This document shows positions 38,385 through 47,655 of a DNA stretch of 64,000 nucleotides, piece after piece. The stretch is from AP-15 sp963833745. GTDB taxonomy: Bacteria > Pseudomonadota > Alphaproteobacteria > ATCC43930 > CGMCC-115725. Both the position numbers and the translations under genes were made by a program. The DNA lies in the NCBI GenBank assembly GCA_963833745.1, contig CAWHZD010000007.1:744001-808000 (forward strand), given 5' to 3'. The notes under the pieces are model-generated. The model had not been told where the DNA came from. It saw nothing but the letters and a program-made list of their open reading frames with translations, and did not search any database. Position 1 is the first letter of the stretch, and every line of letters starts with the position of its first letter.

Positions 38385-39420
38385 TTAGACCGCTTGCGCC
38401 ACGTCTCCAGCGGGACGATCAGGCACCAGCAGGATCTTGCCGATGTGTCAGACTCAATTCCATCAGCCGATGCGCCTCGGCGGCCTCGACCAGTGGGAAA
38501 GTCATGTAGGTGAAAGTCCGCAGCTTGCCCTGCCCCCACAACGGCCACACCTTTTCCTTCAATGCGGCGACGATCGCCGCCTTTTGCGCGATCGGGCGCG
38601 GGCGCAGGGTCGAGCCGGTGACCGTCAGGTGCTTGCGCTGGATCAGCCCGAAATCCGCCTCGACCTTGGTCCCGCGCATCAAAGCCACAAAGCACAGCCG
38701 TCCCTCGGGCGCCAACAGGTCGAGCTCGCGCGGGATGTAGTCGCCGCCAACCATGTCGAAAATCGCGTCGACGCCGCGGCCGTTGGTGAACGCCTTGCCG
38801 ATTTGGACGAAATCCTCGGTGTGATAGTTGATCGCGACATCGGCGCCGTAATCGCGGCAGGCGCGGCATTTCTCGTCCGAGCCGGCGGTCGTCAACACCT
38901 CGGCGCCGAACGTTTTGGCGAGCTGGATCGCGGTCATGCCGATGCCGCTCGACCCGCCCTGCTGCAAAAATACCTCGCCGGACCGCAGGTGGATGCGGTC
39001 GAAGACGTTTGTCCACACAGTGCAAAAGGTTTCCGGCAGCCCGCCGGCGTCGACCAGGCTGACGCCCTCGGGCACCGGCAGGCATTGCACCGCCGGTGCG
39101 GCGGCATATTCGCCATAGCCGTCGCCGATCAGCAAGGCGCACACTTGGTCGCCCTCGCGCCATTGCGAGACACCCTCGCCGAGCTTGACGACAGTGCCGG
39201 AGCATTCGAGCCCCGGAATGTCCGGCGCGCCGGGCGGCATCGGATAGCGCCCCATGCGCTGCAGACAATCGGCGCGGTTGACCCCTGCCGCAGCGATGCG
39301 GATCAACACCTCGCCGGTTTTCGGCTCCGGCACCGGCCTGGTTGCGGGCACCAATACCCCCGGACCGCCCGGCTGCCTGATCTCGATCACGGTCTGGGTC
39401 GCAGGAATATTCGCGAGCAC
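38385..39420 (-). pseudogene. NAD(P)H:quinone oxidoreductase (PIG3 type), frameshift near C-terminus
   Basis: A zinc-free medium-chain reductase: GEVLIRIAAAGVNRADCLQR, GLECSGTVVKLGEGVSQWRE, the NADPH loop VFLQQGGSSGIGMTAIQLAK and FDMVGGDYIPRELDLLAPEG. Near 38455 the frame changes: the direct reading ends LTHRQDPAGA at 38419, whereas one extra base removed gives THIGKILLVPDRPAGDVAQA with a stop at 38385, the normal end of the family. The start was taken as the GTG at 39420, which follows AAAGGG; GTG codons at 39471 and 39390 are alternatives. It reduces quinones using NADPH. Confidence 0.75.
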
Positions 39421-39479
39421 CGGCAGCCCTTTCGTTCGTGGTCCACGATCTATATCGACGACAGCTACCACATCCTCGG

Positions 39480-39643
39480 TTGAAGGTTATATCCGGCATG
39501 AATAACTCGACGAAGCGGCCAACCGCGAACACAAAGAACGGATCAGCACACCGAACAGCCGCGTCGCGGCCTATGTGATCAAGACCGACGAGAACCTGAT
39601 GATCGCCCGACATACCAGCGCATTGGTGGCAGCTGCAAAATAA
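39480..39643 (+). pseudogene. Short gene remnant, family not recognised
   Basis: A frame reads VEGYIRHE, a stop (TAA at 39503-39505), then LDEAANREHKERISTPNSRV and AAYVIKTDENLMIARHTSAL to a stop at 39643. The sequence looks protein-like with balanced composition but has no start and an internal stop. It is probably the C-terminal end of a deleted gene. I cannot name the family. Confidence 0.35.
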
Positions 39644-39817
39644 GGGGAGAAAGGCCGCGCCCGAAAATCGCGGTATCACGCAGCCGTCCGCCCGGCATTG
39701 TTATCGGCTACCCGGCGGCATGCCCGGCGACATCGGCTTTGCCCTGACCTGGAAATGGCCTAAACAGCGGCCCAGGTCGTCTTCGGCCGTTCAGAACCTT
39801 TAACAAGGGGGATTCGA

Positions 39818-40285
39818 ATGTTCGTTCGGTTTTGTCGCAAGCATGCCGGCAGGCTCGCTGCCGGGCTGATGACGCTGTGCATTCTCTCGGCCGCCGCGTT
39901 GGCGCAGAGCGCGCCACCGCCACGCCCATCGGGCAGCGTCAGCATTCATCAGGTGCAGATCGCGTTTATCGGTAGCGGCACCACCGGCGGCGGGACACTG
40001 TACTTCCATGGCCGGAGCTACCCGTTCAAATTGGGCGGCCTCGGGATCGGGGGGATCGGAATATCGACCATCGACGCCATGGGCAGCGTGTACCACCTCT
40101 ACCGCCTGGCGGACTTCGGCGGCGTTTACGGCCAGGCCCGCGCCGGATGGGCGGTGGGCGAGCACGGCAGTGGCGATATGTGGCTGCAAAATTCGAACGG
40201 CGTCTATCTGCGCTTGCGGGCCCGGCGGCGGGGATTGGCGTTAAGCCTCGGCGCCGACGGCATGGTCGTGCGTTTGGGCTCGTAA
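39818..40285 (+). CDS. Secreted Gly-rich conserved protein
   Basis: A 155-residue protein with a signal peptide (LAAGLMTLCILSAAALAQ). The mature part is VSIHQVQIAFIGSGTTGGGT, then GIGGIGISTIDAMGSVYHLY and LRLRARRRGLALSLGADGMV. Glycine-rich proteins of this build recur in Alphaproteobacteria as periplasmic proteins of unknown function; it may be distantly related to DUF1134 or YSC84-like proteins. AAGGGGG precedes the ATG. Confidence 0.65.
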   Translation: MFVRFCRKHAGRLAAGLMTLCILSAAALAQSAPPPRPSGSVSIHQVQIAFIGSGTTGGGTLYFHGRSYPFKLGGLGIGGIGISTIDAMGSVYHLYRLADFGGVYGQARAGWAVGEHGSGDMWLQNSNGVYLRLRARRRGLALSLGADGMVVRLGS

Positions 40286-40439
40286 ACGTCGCCTTGTCAC
40301 GAGCGCCTGACTACCGGCGAGCTTTCCGATAGCCACCCGGCCATCGCCCGCGGCAAGCAATTGCGAGACCTTGATTTGGATCATCGATTGCGGTCGATGA
40401 TCTATGGCCTAATCGAGACCGGGGTGGGAGGAAGGACCG

Positions 40440-41249
40440 ATGCCTGACGCAAAGAGCGACAAGCCCGGAACCGACAGCAAGCTGAAACGGAAGGAATACG
40501 AGCGGGAACTCACGCGCTTGCACGTCGAGTTCGTCAAACTCCAGCAGTGGGTCGTGGACAAGGGGGTCAAGGTCTGCGTCGTCTTCGAGGGGCGTGACGG
40601 AGCAGGCAAGGGCGGCACGATCAAAGCCATGACCGAGCGGGTGAGTCCGCGCATCTTTCGGGTCGTGGCGCTGCCGGCGCCGACCGAACGCGAACAGACG
40701 CAGATGTACTCCCAGCGCTACATTCCGCATCTGCCGGCGGCCGGAGAAATCGTGATCTTCGACCGCAGCTGGTACAACCGGGCGGGCGTAGAGCGCGTCA
40801 TGGGGTTCTGCACCGAAGCGCAGGCCAAACACTTTCTGCAAATGATCCCCGGGGTCGAGAAAGAGATTGTCCAGTCGGGTGTGCTGCTCCTCAAATATTG
40901 GCTGGAGGTCAGTCCTACGGAGCAGACGCGACGGCTTGAAGCGCGTATCGATGACGGGCGCAAGATCTGGAAGCTGTCCGACATGGATCTGAAATCGTAT
41001 TCGCGCTGGTATGATTATTCGCGGGCGCGCGACGAGATGTTCCTCGCCACCGACACCGTCTGGGCGCCGTGGTTTGTCGTCCACTCGGACGACAAGAAGC
41101 GGGCGCGGCTCAACGTCCTCACCCATATGTTGAGCAAAATTCCGTACGACAAGCCGCCGGGCGCGAAAGTCAAGTTGCCGAAACGGCAGGAGCGCGGCGA
41201 CTATCAGGAGCCCGACTATCCGTTCAGGCTCGTTCCCGAGATCTTCTAG
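40440..41249 (+). CDS. ppk2: Polyphosphate kinase 2
   Basis: A 269-residue PPK2-family kinase. Walker A is FEGRDGAGKGGTIKAM (residues 49-64), Walker B is IVIFDRSWYNRAGVERVMGF and the lid region is WKLSDMDLKSYSRWYDYSRA. It transfers phosphate between polyphosphate and nucleoside diphosphates; length and sequence fit class I enzymes, which make GTP or ATP from polyphosphate. The enzyme is cytoplasmic. GGGAGGAAGG is an excellent ribosome site. Confidence 0.9.
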   Translation: MPDAKSDKPGTDSKLKRKEYERELTRLHVEFVKLQQWVVDKGVKVCVVFEGRDGAGKGGTIKAMTERVSPRIFRVVALPAPTEREQTQMYSQRYIPHLPAAGEIVIFDRSWYNRAGVERVMGFCTEAQAKHFLQMIPGVEKEIVQSGVLLLKYWLEVSPTEQTRRLEARIDDGRKIWKLSDMDLKSYSRWYDYSRARDEMFLATDTVWAPWFVVHSDDKKRARLNVLTHMLSKIPYDKPPGAKVKLPKRQERGDYQEPDYPFRLVPEIF

Positions 41250-41332
41250 GACGGATCTCTTTGCGGGAAGCGATGCCGTAGCCCAGCTGATCTTGGTTCC
41301 GACGCGGGTCGAAATCGGCGCGGTCACAGCGA

Positions 41333-43479
41333 TCAGCAGGCGGTAGGGTCAGCCCCGGACTCTAGCGCGAACAGCAACAGCGAGCGCCCGGTCGCGCCGT
41401 AGACCTCGCCGGTTGCAAACGTGCCGAATTCTGCGTCCTCGGCGAGATTGGTGTCGATCAGCAGCGACCATCGCGAGCCGCCGGCCGTCTCCGGCAAGGT
41501 GAATCCGACGAGGTCGTGGTAGGCGTTCAGCGCCATCAGCAAAGTTGCGTCCTCGCCGCGCCGGCGGATGCCGGTCGGCTGGGCGCGGCCGTCCAGCAGC
41601 ATGCCGAAGCATTCCATACTCGTGTCGCCCCATTCCTCGCCGTTTATCTCGGCGCCCGACGCGTTGATCCAGGTCACATCTTTGACGCCGAGTTCCTCGT
41701 TATAGGCGCCGGTCAGAAACCGGCTGCGGCGCAGGATCGGGTATTTGTGGCGCAGCGCCGTCAGCTTTTGCACAAAGCGGATCAGCGACGCCCCTTTTTC
41801 TGTAATGTCCCAGTTGACCCAGCTGATTTCGTTGTCCTGGCAATAGGCATTGTTGTTGCCGTTCTGAGCGCGCGCGAACTCGTCACCGGCAAGCAGCATC
41901 GGCGTCCCTTGCGACAATAGAAGCGTGCCGAGGATGTTGCGCATCTGACGGGCGCGCAGCGCATTTACCTCCGGGTCGCCGGTCGATCCTTCAACGCCGC
42001 AATTCCACGAGCGATTTTCGGAACTGCCATCGCGGTTCTCCTCGCCATTCGCCTCGTTGTGCTTGTCGTTGTAGGAAACGAGATCGTTGAGTGTAAACCC
42101 GTCATGCGCGGTGACGAAGTTGACGCAGGCCCAGGGCTTACGGCCGCGATGATTGAACAGGTCGCCCGAAGCGCATAGGCGCGGGGCTATCGCGCTGGCT
42201 GGTGCCGCGCCGCGCCAAAAATCGCGCGTGACGTCGCGAAACCTGTCGTTCCACTCGGCCCATCCCGGTGGGAAGCCGCCGACCTGATAGCCGCCCGGCC
42301 CGCAATCCCACGGCTCGGCGATCAGCTTGACGGTGCGCAGTTCCGGGTCCTGGCAGCAAGCTTTCAGAAATCCGCTCTGATTGTCGAAGCCGTTGGGTTC
42401 GCGGGCTAGGATCGTGCCGAGGTCGAAGCGAAAGCCGTCGACATGAGTTCGCCCGCCCAGTAACGCAGGCTGTCGGCGACCATCTGGATCACCCGCATAT
42501 GGCTGAGGTTGAGAGTGTTCCCGGTGCCGGTGTCGTTGATGTAATAGCGCGGGTCGTCGGGCAGCAGCCGGTAGTAGGAGGCGTTGTCGACGCCCTTGAA
42601 ACACAGGGTCGGGCCACGCTCGTTGCCTTCGGCAGTGTGGTTGTAGACGACGTCGACAATGACTTCGAGACCGGCCTCGTGCAGGCGCGCCACCATTTCC
42701 TTGAACTCGCGCAACGTCTGTTCGCGCTCGTGGGCGTAACGCGGATCCGGCGCGAAGAACCCGATCGAGTTGTATCCCCAGTAATTTGTCAGACCCTTGT
42801 CGAGCAACAGACTGTCGTTGATGAAGGTGTGCACCGGCAGCAGCTCCACCGAGGTCACGCCGAGCGACTTGATGTGCGTGATGACCTCGTTCGACAGGCC
42901 TTTGTAGGTGCCTCGCCATTCCTTTGGCAGTTTGGGATGGAGCTTGGTGTAGCCGCGCAGATGAAGTTCGTAAACGACGGTATGTTCCCACGGGACAAAG
43001 CGCCGGCCCGGCTCTCCTTTCCAGTCGAAATTTGGGTCGACGACGACAGACTTCGGCATGAACGGGGCGCTGTCGCGCTTGTCGAAGGTGGTGTCGTCCC
43101 CCAATTCGAGCTGGTAACCGAACACAGCCGGATCCCATTTCAGATCGCCGAAATGCCCGCGGGCATACGGGTCGAGCACCAGCTTATTGGGATTGAAGCG
43201 ATGCCCGCTGCCGGGCTCGTAGGGGCCGTGCACGCGGTAGCCATAGACCGACCCGGGCCGGACGCCCGGCAGATAGCCGTGCCAGATCTCGTCGGTATAT
43301 TCGGGCAGTTCGATCCGCTCGGTCTCGCGCTGTCCCGAGTCGTCGAACAAACAGAGCTCCACCGCGGTCGCGCTAGCCGAAAACAGGGCGAAATTGACAC
43401 CTTCCCCGTCCCAGGTGGCGCCCAGCGGATGCGGCAAACCCGCACGGATCACAACTTTGGTATGTGCGGTGGCCATCAT
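41333..43479 (-). pseudogene. glgX: Glycogen debranching enzyme GlgX, one-base frameshift
   Basis: The N-terminal 350 residues (GLPHPLGATWDGEGVNFALF, carbohydrate-binding module 48, then DVVYNHTAEGNERGPTLCFK) are in one frame. The remainder (HVDGFRFDLGTILAREP with the nucleophile Asp, LIAEPWDCGPGGYQVGGFPP with the acid Glu, VTAHDGFTLNDLVSYNDKHN) is in another. A base is missing near 42442, in the loop YWAGE(L)HVDGF. Corrected length is about 715 residues, normal for GlgX. The enzyme removes alpha-1,6 branches during glycogen breakdown. Two ATG codons (43479, 43476) are possible starts. Confidence 0.85.
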
Positions 43480-43999
43480 GTCGTCCTGCTATTTGCGCCA
43501 AGGCCAACGGGCCGGCACGGTTGCGCGCGCTGGTCCCCGGGACGGCGCTGCCGTCCGTCGTGGGGAATGTGCCGATTATTTCTCGGCGGAACGGTGCCCG
43601 CCGCCTCTCCGGCGCGCCTCGGTCGAATGCTCATGGGCAGTCGTGGAGTGCCGATGGACAGCCTCGTAATCGCCCTCGCCGTGACGCCCGGCTGCAGTCC
43701 GGTGCGCTTTTGCGGCATTATCGTGGGTGTTCGGCGGCGCTGGTGTGTGTCTCTATCGGCATCTTGATCCCCCGGTCAGCCCGTCGCGACGCGGCGGACA
43801 GACAGTCAACATCCTGCATGCCGTTTTGGTTGCGGTTTCCCACCGTCGAGCATCAGCGGATTGCCGGACACCCCGAGGGCGTATCGCGGCGGCGATGCAA
43901 CACTCGTTGAGCGCCGACGATTGTTCTCGCTTCGGCCAGTTAGGCCAGCGGGTCGGGTGCGGGGGCCCCAAGGGGCCGCGCAATGAGGCACCCCCCCGG
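43480..43999. other. Intergenic region, nothing recognised
   Basis: About 520 bases between the divergent glgX and EI24-like genes. The long plus-strand frame open from 43727 is in phase with the downstream gene, but its first hundred codons show no homology or signal-like features. Confidence 0.45.
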
Positions 44000-44028
44000 T
44001 TGGCCGGATGGTGTGCTTGCGTTATAAA
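44000..44028 (+). promoter_or_regulatory. Sigma-70-like promoter for a probably leaderless mRNA
   Basis: TTGGCC (44000-44005), a 17-base spacer and TATAAA (44023-44028). Transcription would be expected to begin six to eight bases later, at or next to the ATG at 44036, and no ribosome-binding site lies between. The downstream gene is thus a candidate for leaderless translation. Confidence 0.45.
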
Positions 44029-44035
44029 CCGGCCG

Positions 44036-44728
44036 ATGGTCTCTGCTTTGATACGAGCCCTCACCGCGCTGTCGACGCGGCCGTTGCGGAGGGTCGTGGC
44101 GCTCGGCCTCGGGCTCTCGGTGCTGACCTTTACGCTGCTGTGGGTCGCAGTCGCGGCCGCACTCTACAACACCGCGCTGTTCACGTGGCGGCCGCTCGAC
44201 TGGCTGGTTGACCTGTTGGGCGGGCTCGCGGTTTTGGCGTTGAGCTGGCTGCTGTTTCCGGCGGTCGTCACCCTGGTCATGGGATTATTTCTCGAACGGA
44301 TCGCGGTCGCGGTCGAAGCGCTCGACTATCCCGAAGCCGGCCCGTCACGCTCACAACCCTGGGGAGAGGTCATCGCGGTGACCTTGCGACTGAGCAGTGT
44401 AACGACCGTTCTCAATCTGTTGGCGCTGCCCCTCTATCTGCTGGTTCCCGGCATAAATCTCATTCTCTTTCTAGCGCTGAACGGATATCTTTTTGGGCGG
44501 GGGTATTTCGAAGTGGTGGCACTCAGACGGCTCGACGCGGTGATGGCGAAAACAACGCGCCATCGTTTTGCCGGGCGGATATTTCTATGCGGGGTCGTGA
44601 TCGCCGGCATCTTCGCGCTGCCGCTCGTCAACCTCTTGGCGCCGGTGATCGCCACGGCCTTTATGGTGCATGTGTTCGAAGCATTGCCGCGGGTTGCGCC
44701 GCTGCCGGCGGCCCGGTCTGCGGTTTAG
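44036..44728 (+). CDS. EI24/CysZ-like membrane protein
   Basis: A 230-residue membrane protein starting MVSALIRALTALSTRPLRRV, with about five hydrophobic helices (LLGGLAVLALSWLLFPAVVT, LLALPLYLLVPGINLILFLA, LPLVNLLAPVIATAFMVHVF). The NGYLFGRGYFEVVALRR loop is the EI24/CysZ signature. Relatives include CysZ sulfate permeases, but the alphaproteobacterial group is uncharacterised, so a sulfate role is not claimed. Confidence 0.75.
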   Translation: MVSALIRALTALSTRPLRRVVALGLGLSVLTFTLLWVAVAAALYNTALFTWRPLDWLVDLLGGLAVLALSWLLFPAVVTLVMGLFLERIAVAVEALDYPEAGPSRSQPWGEVIAVTLRLSSVTTVLNLLALPLYLLVPGINLILFLALNGYLFGRGYFEVVALRRLDAVMAKTTRHRFAGRIFLCGVVIAGIFALPLVNLLAPVIATAFMVHVFEALPRVAPLPAARSAV

Positions 44729-44764
44729 GCCTTCCTGGAACAATGTCGAGCGGGTGTCCGACCC

Positions 44765-45371
44765 ATGTTCAGCCGCAAGCGAAGCGAGACAGAGGACCGT
44801 AAAATGGCAGAGTCGTCCGACGATCTGGGCATTCCGATGAAGCCCGCGCGGCCGGTCGGTGCGCCGGCGAGCGTCCCGGTCAGGCCGCCGACAATGCCGC
44901 CGCGAACACCCGATTTGGTGCGACCGGCCGATCCGGGCCGGCCGCCCGATCCGCTGCGTCGAACTCGGCGAACCGGTCGGCCAATACAAAGCGGACGGTG
45001 AGATGCGTCGGCTCAGCGTCGGCCGTGAGATCACCTTGTCGGGCGAGATCAACTCCTGCGACAAGCTGTTCATCGAGGGCAGCGTCGAGGCGAACCTGAC
45101 CAATTGCCGCGATGTCGACATCGCCGAGGGTGGGCTGTTCAAGGGCTCCGCCTCGATCGAGGAGGCCGAAGTAAGGGGCCGTTTCGAAGGCAACCTCGTT
45201 GTCCGCAAGCGGCTGTTGATCAAGGCGAGCGGGCGCGTTTCGGGGACAATCCGCTACGGCCAGATTGAAATCGAATGCGGCGGCCAGATTTCGGGCGACG
45301 TCCAGGCGCAGGCGGCCGGCGAGGCGGGCGACGCTACGTTGGACGCGGCACCCGTACGCGTCGCAGGGTGA
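44765..45371 (+). pseudogene. Bactofilin, one-base frameshift in the N-terminal tail
   Basis: The start (MFSRKRSETEDRKMAESSDD, Pro/Arg-rich tail) and the bactofilin core (MRRLSVGREITLSGEINSCD, EGSVEANLTNCRDVDIAEGG, to VSGTIRYGQIEIECGGQI) are in different frames, with the shift between about 44950 and 45000. Removing one base joins them into about 202 residues. An alternative is a short protein starting at the ATG at 45003. Bactofilins polymerise into beta-helical filaments that act in cell shape, stalk or envelope processes. The 3' end overlaps nth. Confidence 0.75.
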
Positions 45372-46113
45372 CCTCGCCGTTCTCGATTGCCGACGCGGCC
45401 CGGCGACGTCGCCGGGCCGGCTCAGCCTTGCTCCGCGCTTCGGGCTCGGCCGTGACAGCTCGCGCCGCGATCAGCTCAGCCGGACCTGTCTTCGCTTGGT
45501 AATGACACAGGTCGGCGACGACGCAGGTCGGGCATTCCGGCCTGCGAGCCTTGCACACATAGCGCCCGTGCAGAATCAACCAGTGATGGGCACGGGGCTT
45601 GAATTTACGCGGGGTGCGCTGTTCGAGCGCCATCTCGACTTGCAGCGGGGTCTTGCCGGGCGCCAGCCCGGTGCGGTTGCCGACCCGAAAGATATGCGTA
45701 TCGACGGCAATCGTCGGCTCGCCGAAGGCGACGTTCAGCACTACATTCGCGGTCTTGCGCCCTACTCCCGGTAACTCTTCGAGCCCGGCCCGGTCGCGCG
45801 GCACCTCGCTATTGTGCTGTTCGACCAGGATTCGGCTCAACGCGATGACGTTTTTTGCCTTGGTGCGGAACAGGCCGATCGTGCGGATCAGCTCGACCAC
45901 CCGTTCCTCGCCGAGCGCCAACATCTTTGCCGGCGTCTCGGCGAGCGCGAACAAAGCGGGGGTCGCCTTGTTGACACCGACATCGGTCGCTTGTGCCGAC
46001 AACACGACGGCGATCAACAGGGTGAACGGGTTGATGAATTCGAGCTCGGTTTGCGGGATCGGACGGGTCTCGGCGAGCCGCCGATAGAATTCGAGGATTT
46101 CGCGTTTCGACAT
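45334..46113 (-). CDS. nth: Endonuclease III
   Basis: A 259-residue DNA glycosylase/AP lyase starting MSKREILEFYRRLAETRPIP (an ATG at 46122 is also possible). The helix-hairpin-helix reads LEELPGVGRKTANVVLNVAF with the catalytic Lys, the catalytic Asp is in TIAVDTHIFRVGNRTG, and the [4Fe-4S] cysteines are CKARRPECPTCVVADLC. It removes oxidised pyrimidines in base excision repair. A basic tail of about 50 residues follows the iron-sulfur cluster, and its last codons overlap the convergent bactofilin gene by 38 bases. Confidence 0.92.
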   Translation of the reverse strand: MSKREILEFYRRLAETRPIPQTELEFINPFTLLIAVVLSAQATDVGVNKATPALFALAETPAKMLALGEERVVELIRTIGLFRTKAKNVIALSRILVEQHNSEVPRDRAGLEELPGVGRKTANVVLNVAFGEPTIAVDTHIFRVGNRTGLAPGKTPLQVEMALEQRTPRKFKPRAHHWLILHGRYVCKARRPECPTCVVADLCHYQAKTGPAELIAARAVTAEPEARSKAEPARRRRRAASAIENGEVTLRRVRVPRPT

Positions 46114-46222
46114 CAGGTGCATCGGATGCCAGTGTAGAGGCGCCGCAGGCCGCCGGCAAACAGCGCCGCGTGTCCACCAGCGCTTTACGCAGCCCTTATC
46201 GCACCGTAGTGTTTGCGCGATC

Positions 46223-46771
46223 ATGACCCCTCTGCCTGCAGACGCCGCGCTTGCGGCGCCCCTCGGCTATCCGGTTTTCGAGCGCGTGCTGCTGCCGCAC
46301 CGCAGCCTGCCGCCGCGCGGCTTTCGTACGATGATGCTGGTTCTCGGGCTTGTCAGCCTCGCCGTCGGCATCGGCTTCGTCTCGATCGGCGCGTGGCCGG
46401 TAACCGGTTTCTTCGGACTTGACGTCGCCTTGATCTATCTCGCCTTCCGGCTGAATTACCGCAGCGCGCGACGCAGCGAAATCCTCCGCCTTGCCGGCGA
46501 CGCCTTCACCGTCGAGCGGATCAGCGTGCGCGGCAATCGTTGTGTGTGGCGGTTCCAGCCGTTTTGGCTGCGCGTCGTGCTGGAAGAGCACGACGCCGAC
46601 CGGAACCGGCTTTTTGTCGCCTCGCACGGGCGCTTGCTGGCGATCGGCGATTTTCTGCCGCCGCCCGCCCGGCGCGAGCTGGCGGCGACAATCCGCGACG
46701 CTCTCTCGCGCTGGCGCGCCGCAATCGGCCGGGAGCCGGATCAAAGCCCCAGCACTTCCTTAAGGCTGTAA
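46223..46771 (+). CDS. DUF2244 integral membrane protein
   Basis: A 182-residue protein with the DUF2244 pattern: LLPHRSLPPRGFRTMMLVLG, a pair of hydrophobic helices (residues 40-75), then FRLNYRSARRSEILRLAGDA. The soluble C-terminal half ends with a typical ARRELAATIRDALSRWR. The function is unknown. It starts about 100 bases upstream of, and divergently from, nth, and its 3' end overlaps dapB by 31 bases. Confidence 0.85.
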   Translation: MTPLPADAALAAPLGYPVFERVLLPHRSLPPRGFRTMMLVLGLVSLAVGIGFVSIGAWPVTGFFGLDVALIYLAFRLNYRSARRSEILRLAGDAFTVERISVRGNRCVWRFQPFWLRVVLEEHDADRNRLFVASHGRLLAIGDFLPPPARRELAATIRDALSRWRAAIGREPDQSPSTSLRL

Positions 46772-47549
46772 AGCCCCGCCGGGCGGCCCACGACCCAGCG
46801 GGCCGCACGCACCGCGCCCTTTGCATAGATCGCGCGGGTCGTCGCCCGGTGGCTGAGTTCGAGCCGCTCGCCGGCGCCGGCGAAGATTACATGATGGTCG
46901 CCGATGGCGTCGCCGCCGCGCAGCGCGGCAAAACCGATGTCGCCGCGCCGGCGCGGCCCGGTGATGCCGTCGCGAGCGCGCTGCTCGACCTGTTCGAGCA
47001 CGACCTCGCGGCCGGCGGCGGCGGCGTGGCCGAGCGCCAATGCGGTGCCCGACGGGGCGTCGACAGCTTGCCGCGATGGTGCATCTCCATGATTTCGATG
47101 TCCCAATCCGTGCCGAGCCGGCGCGCAACCTCTTCGACGACACTCACCAGGACGTTGATCCCGAGGCTCATATTAGGCGCCCAGACGATCGGGATGCTAC
47201 GCGCCGCCTGACGCACCACGTCACTCTGCTCGGGCGACAGCCCGGTGGTGCCGATAATCATCGCTTTGCCGAGACCAGCCGCGAGAGCCGCATGTTCGGC
47301 GGTCGCAGCCGGTGAGGTGAATTCGAGCACGACGTCGCTGACACGGATCAGCTTGTCGACGGCCTCGCCGACCGGGATCCCGATCCGCCCGATCCCGGTG
47401 AGTTCGCCGATGTCCTGATTGATGTACCCGCTGTTCGGCGCCTCACTTCCGCCCGCAACAGTGCAGCCTTCGGTCGCTGCGATCTCGGCGACCAGCATCC
47501 TGCCCATTCGGCCGCCGCAACCGACGACGCCGATCTTGGTCTTTGCCAT
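46741..47549 (-). pseudogene. dapB: 4-hydroxy-tetrahydrodipicolinate reductase DapB, one-base frameshift
   Basis: The NADPH-binding half (KIGVVGCGGRMGRMLVAEIA, VVLEFTSPAATAEHAALAAG, GTTGLSPEQ) is followed by DIEIMEMHHR, where the frame breaks near 47071. One restored base gives HHRRQAVDAPSGTALALGHA, the substrate-binding signature, and the rest runs to a stop at 46741. The corrected length of about 269 residues is normal. The enzyme makes tetrahydrodipicolinate for lysine and diaminopimelate and is generally essential, so a sequencing indel is likely. GGAGGCGGG precedes the ATG. Confidence 0.88.
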
Positions 47550-47655
47550 GTCCCGCCTCCCGCGCTCTGATCACGGAACGGTTACCCATCGCCGAACAAA
47601 AGACAAGCGCCGGACGTTAAGGGTCACAGCCTTCAAGGGCGCGGGCTGGCCCGTC

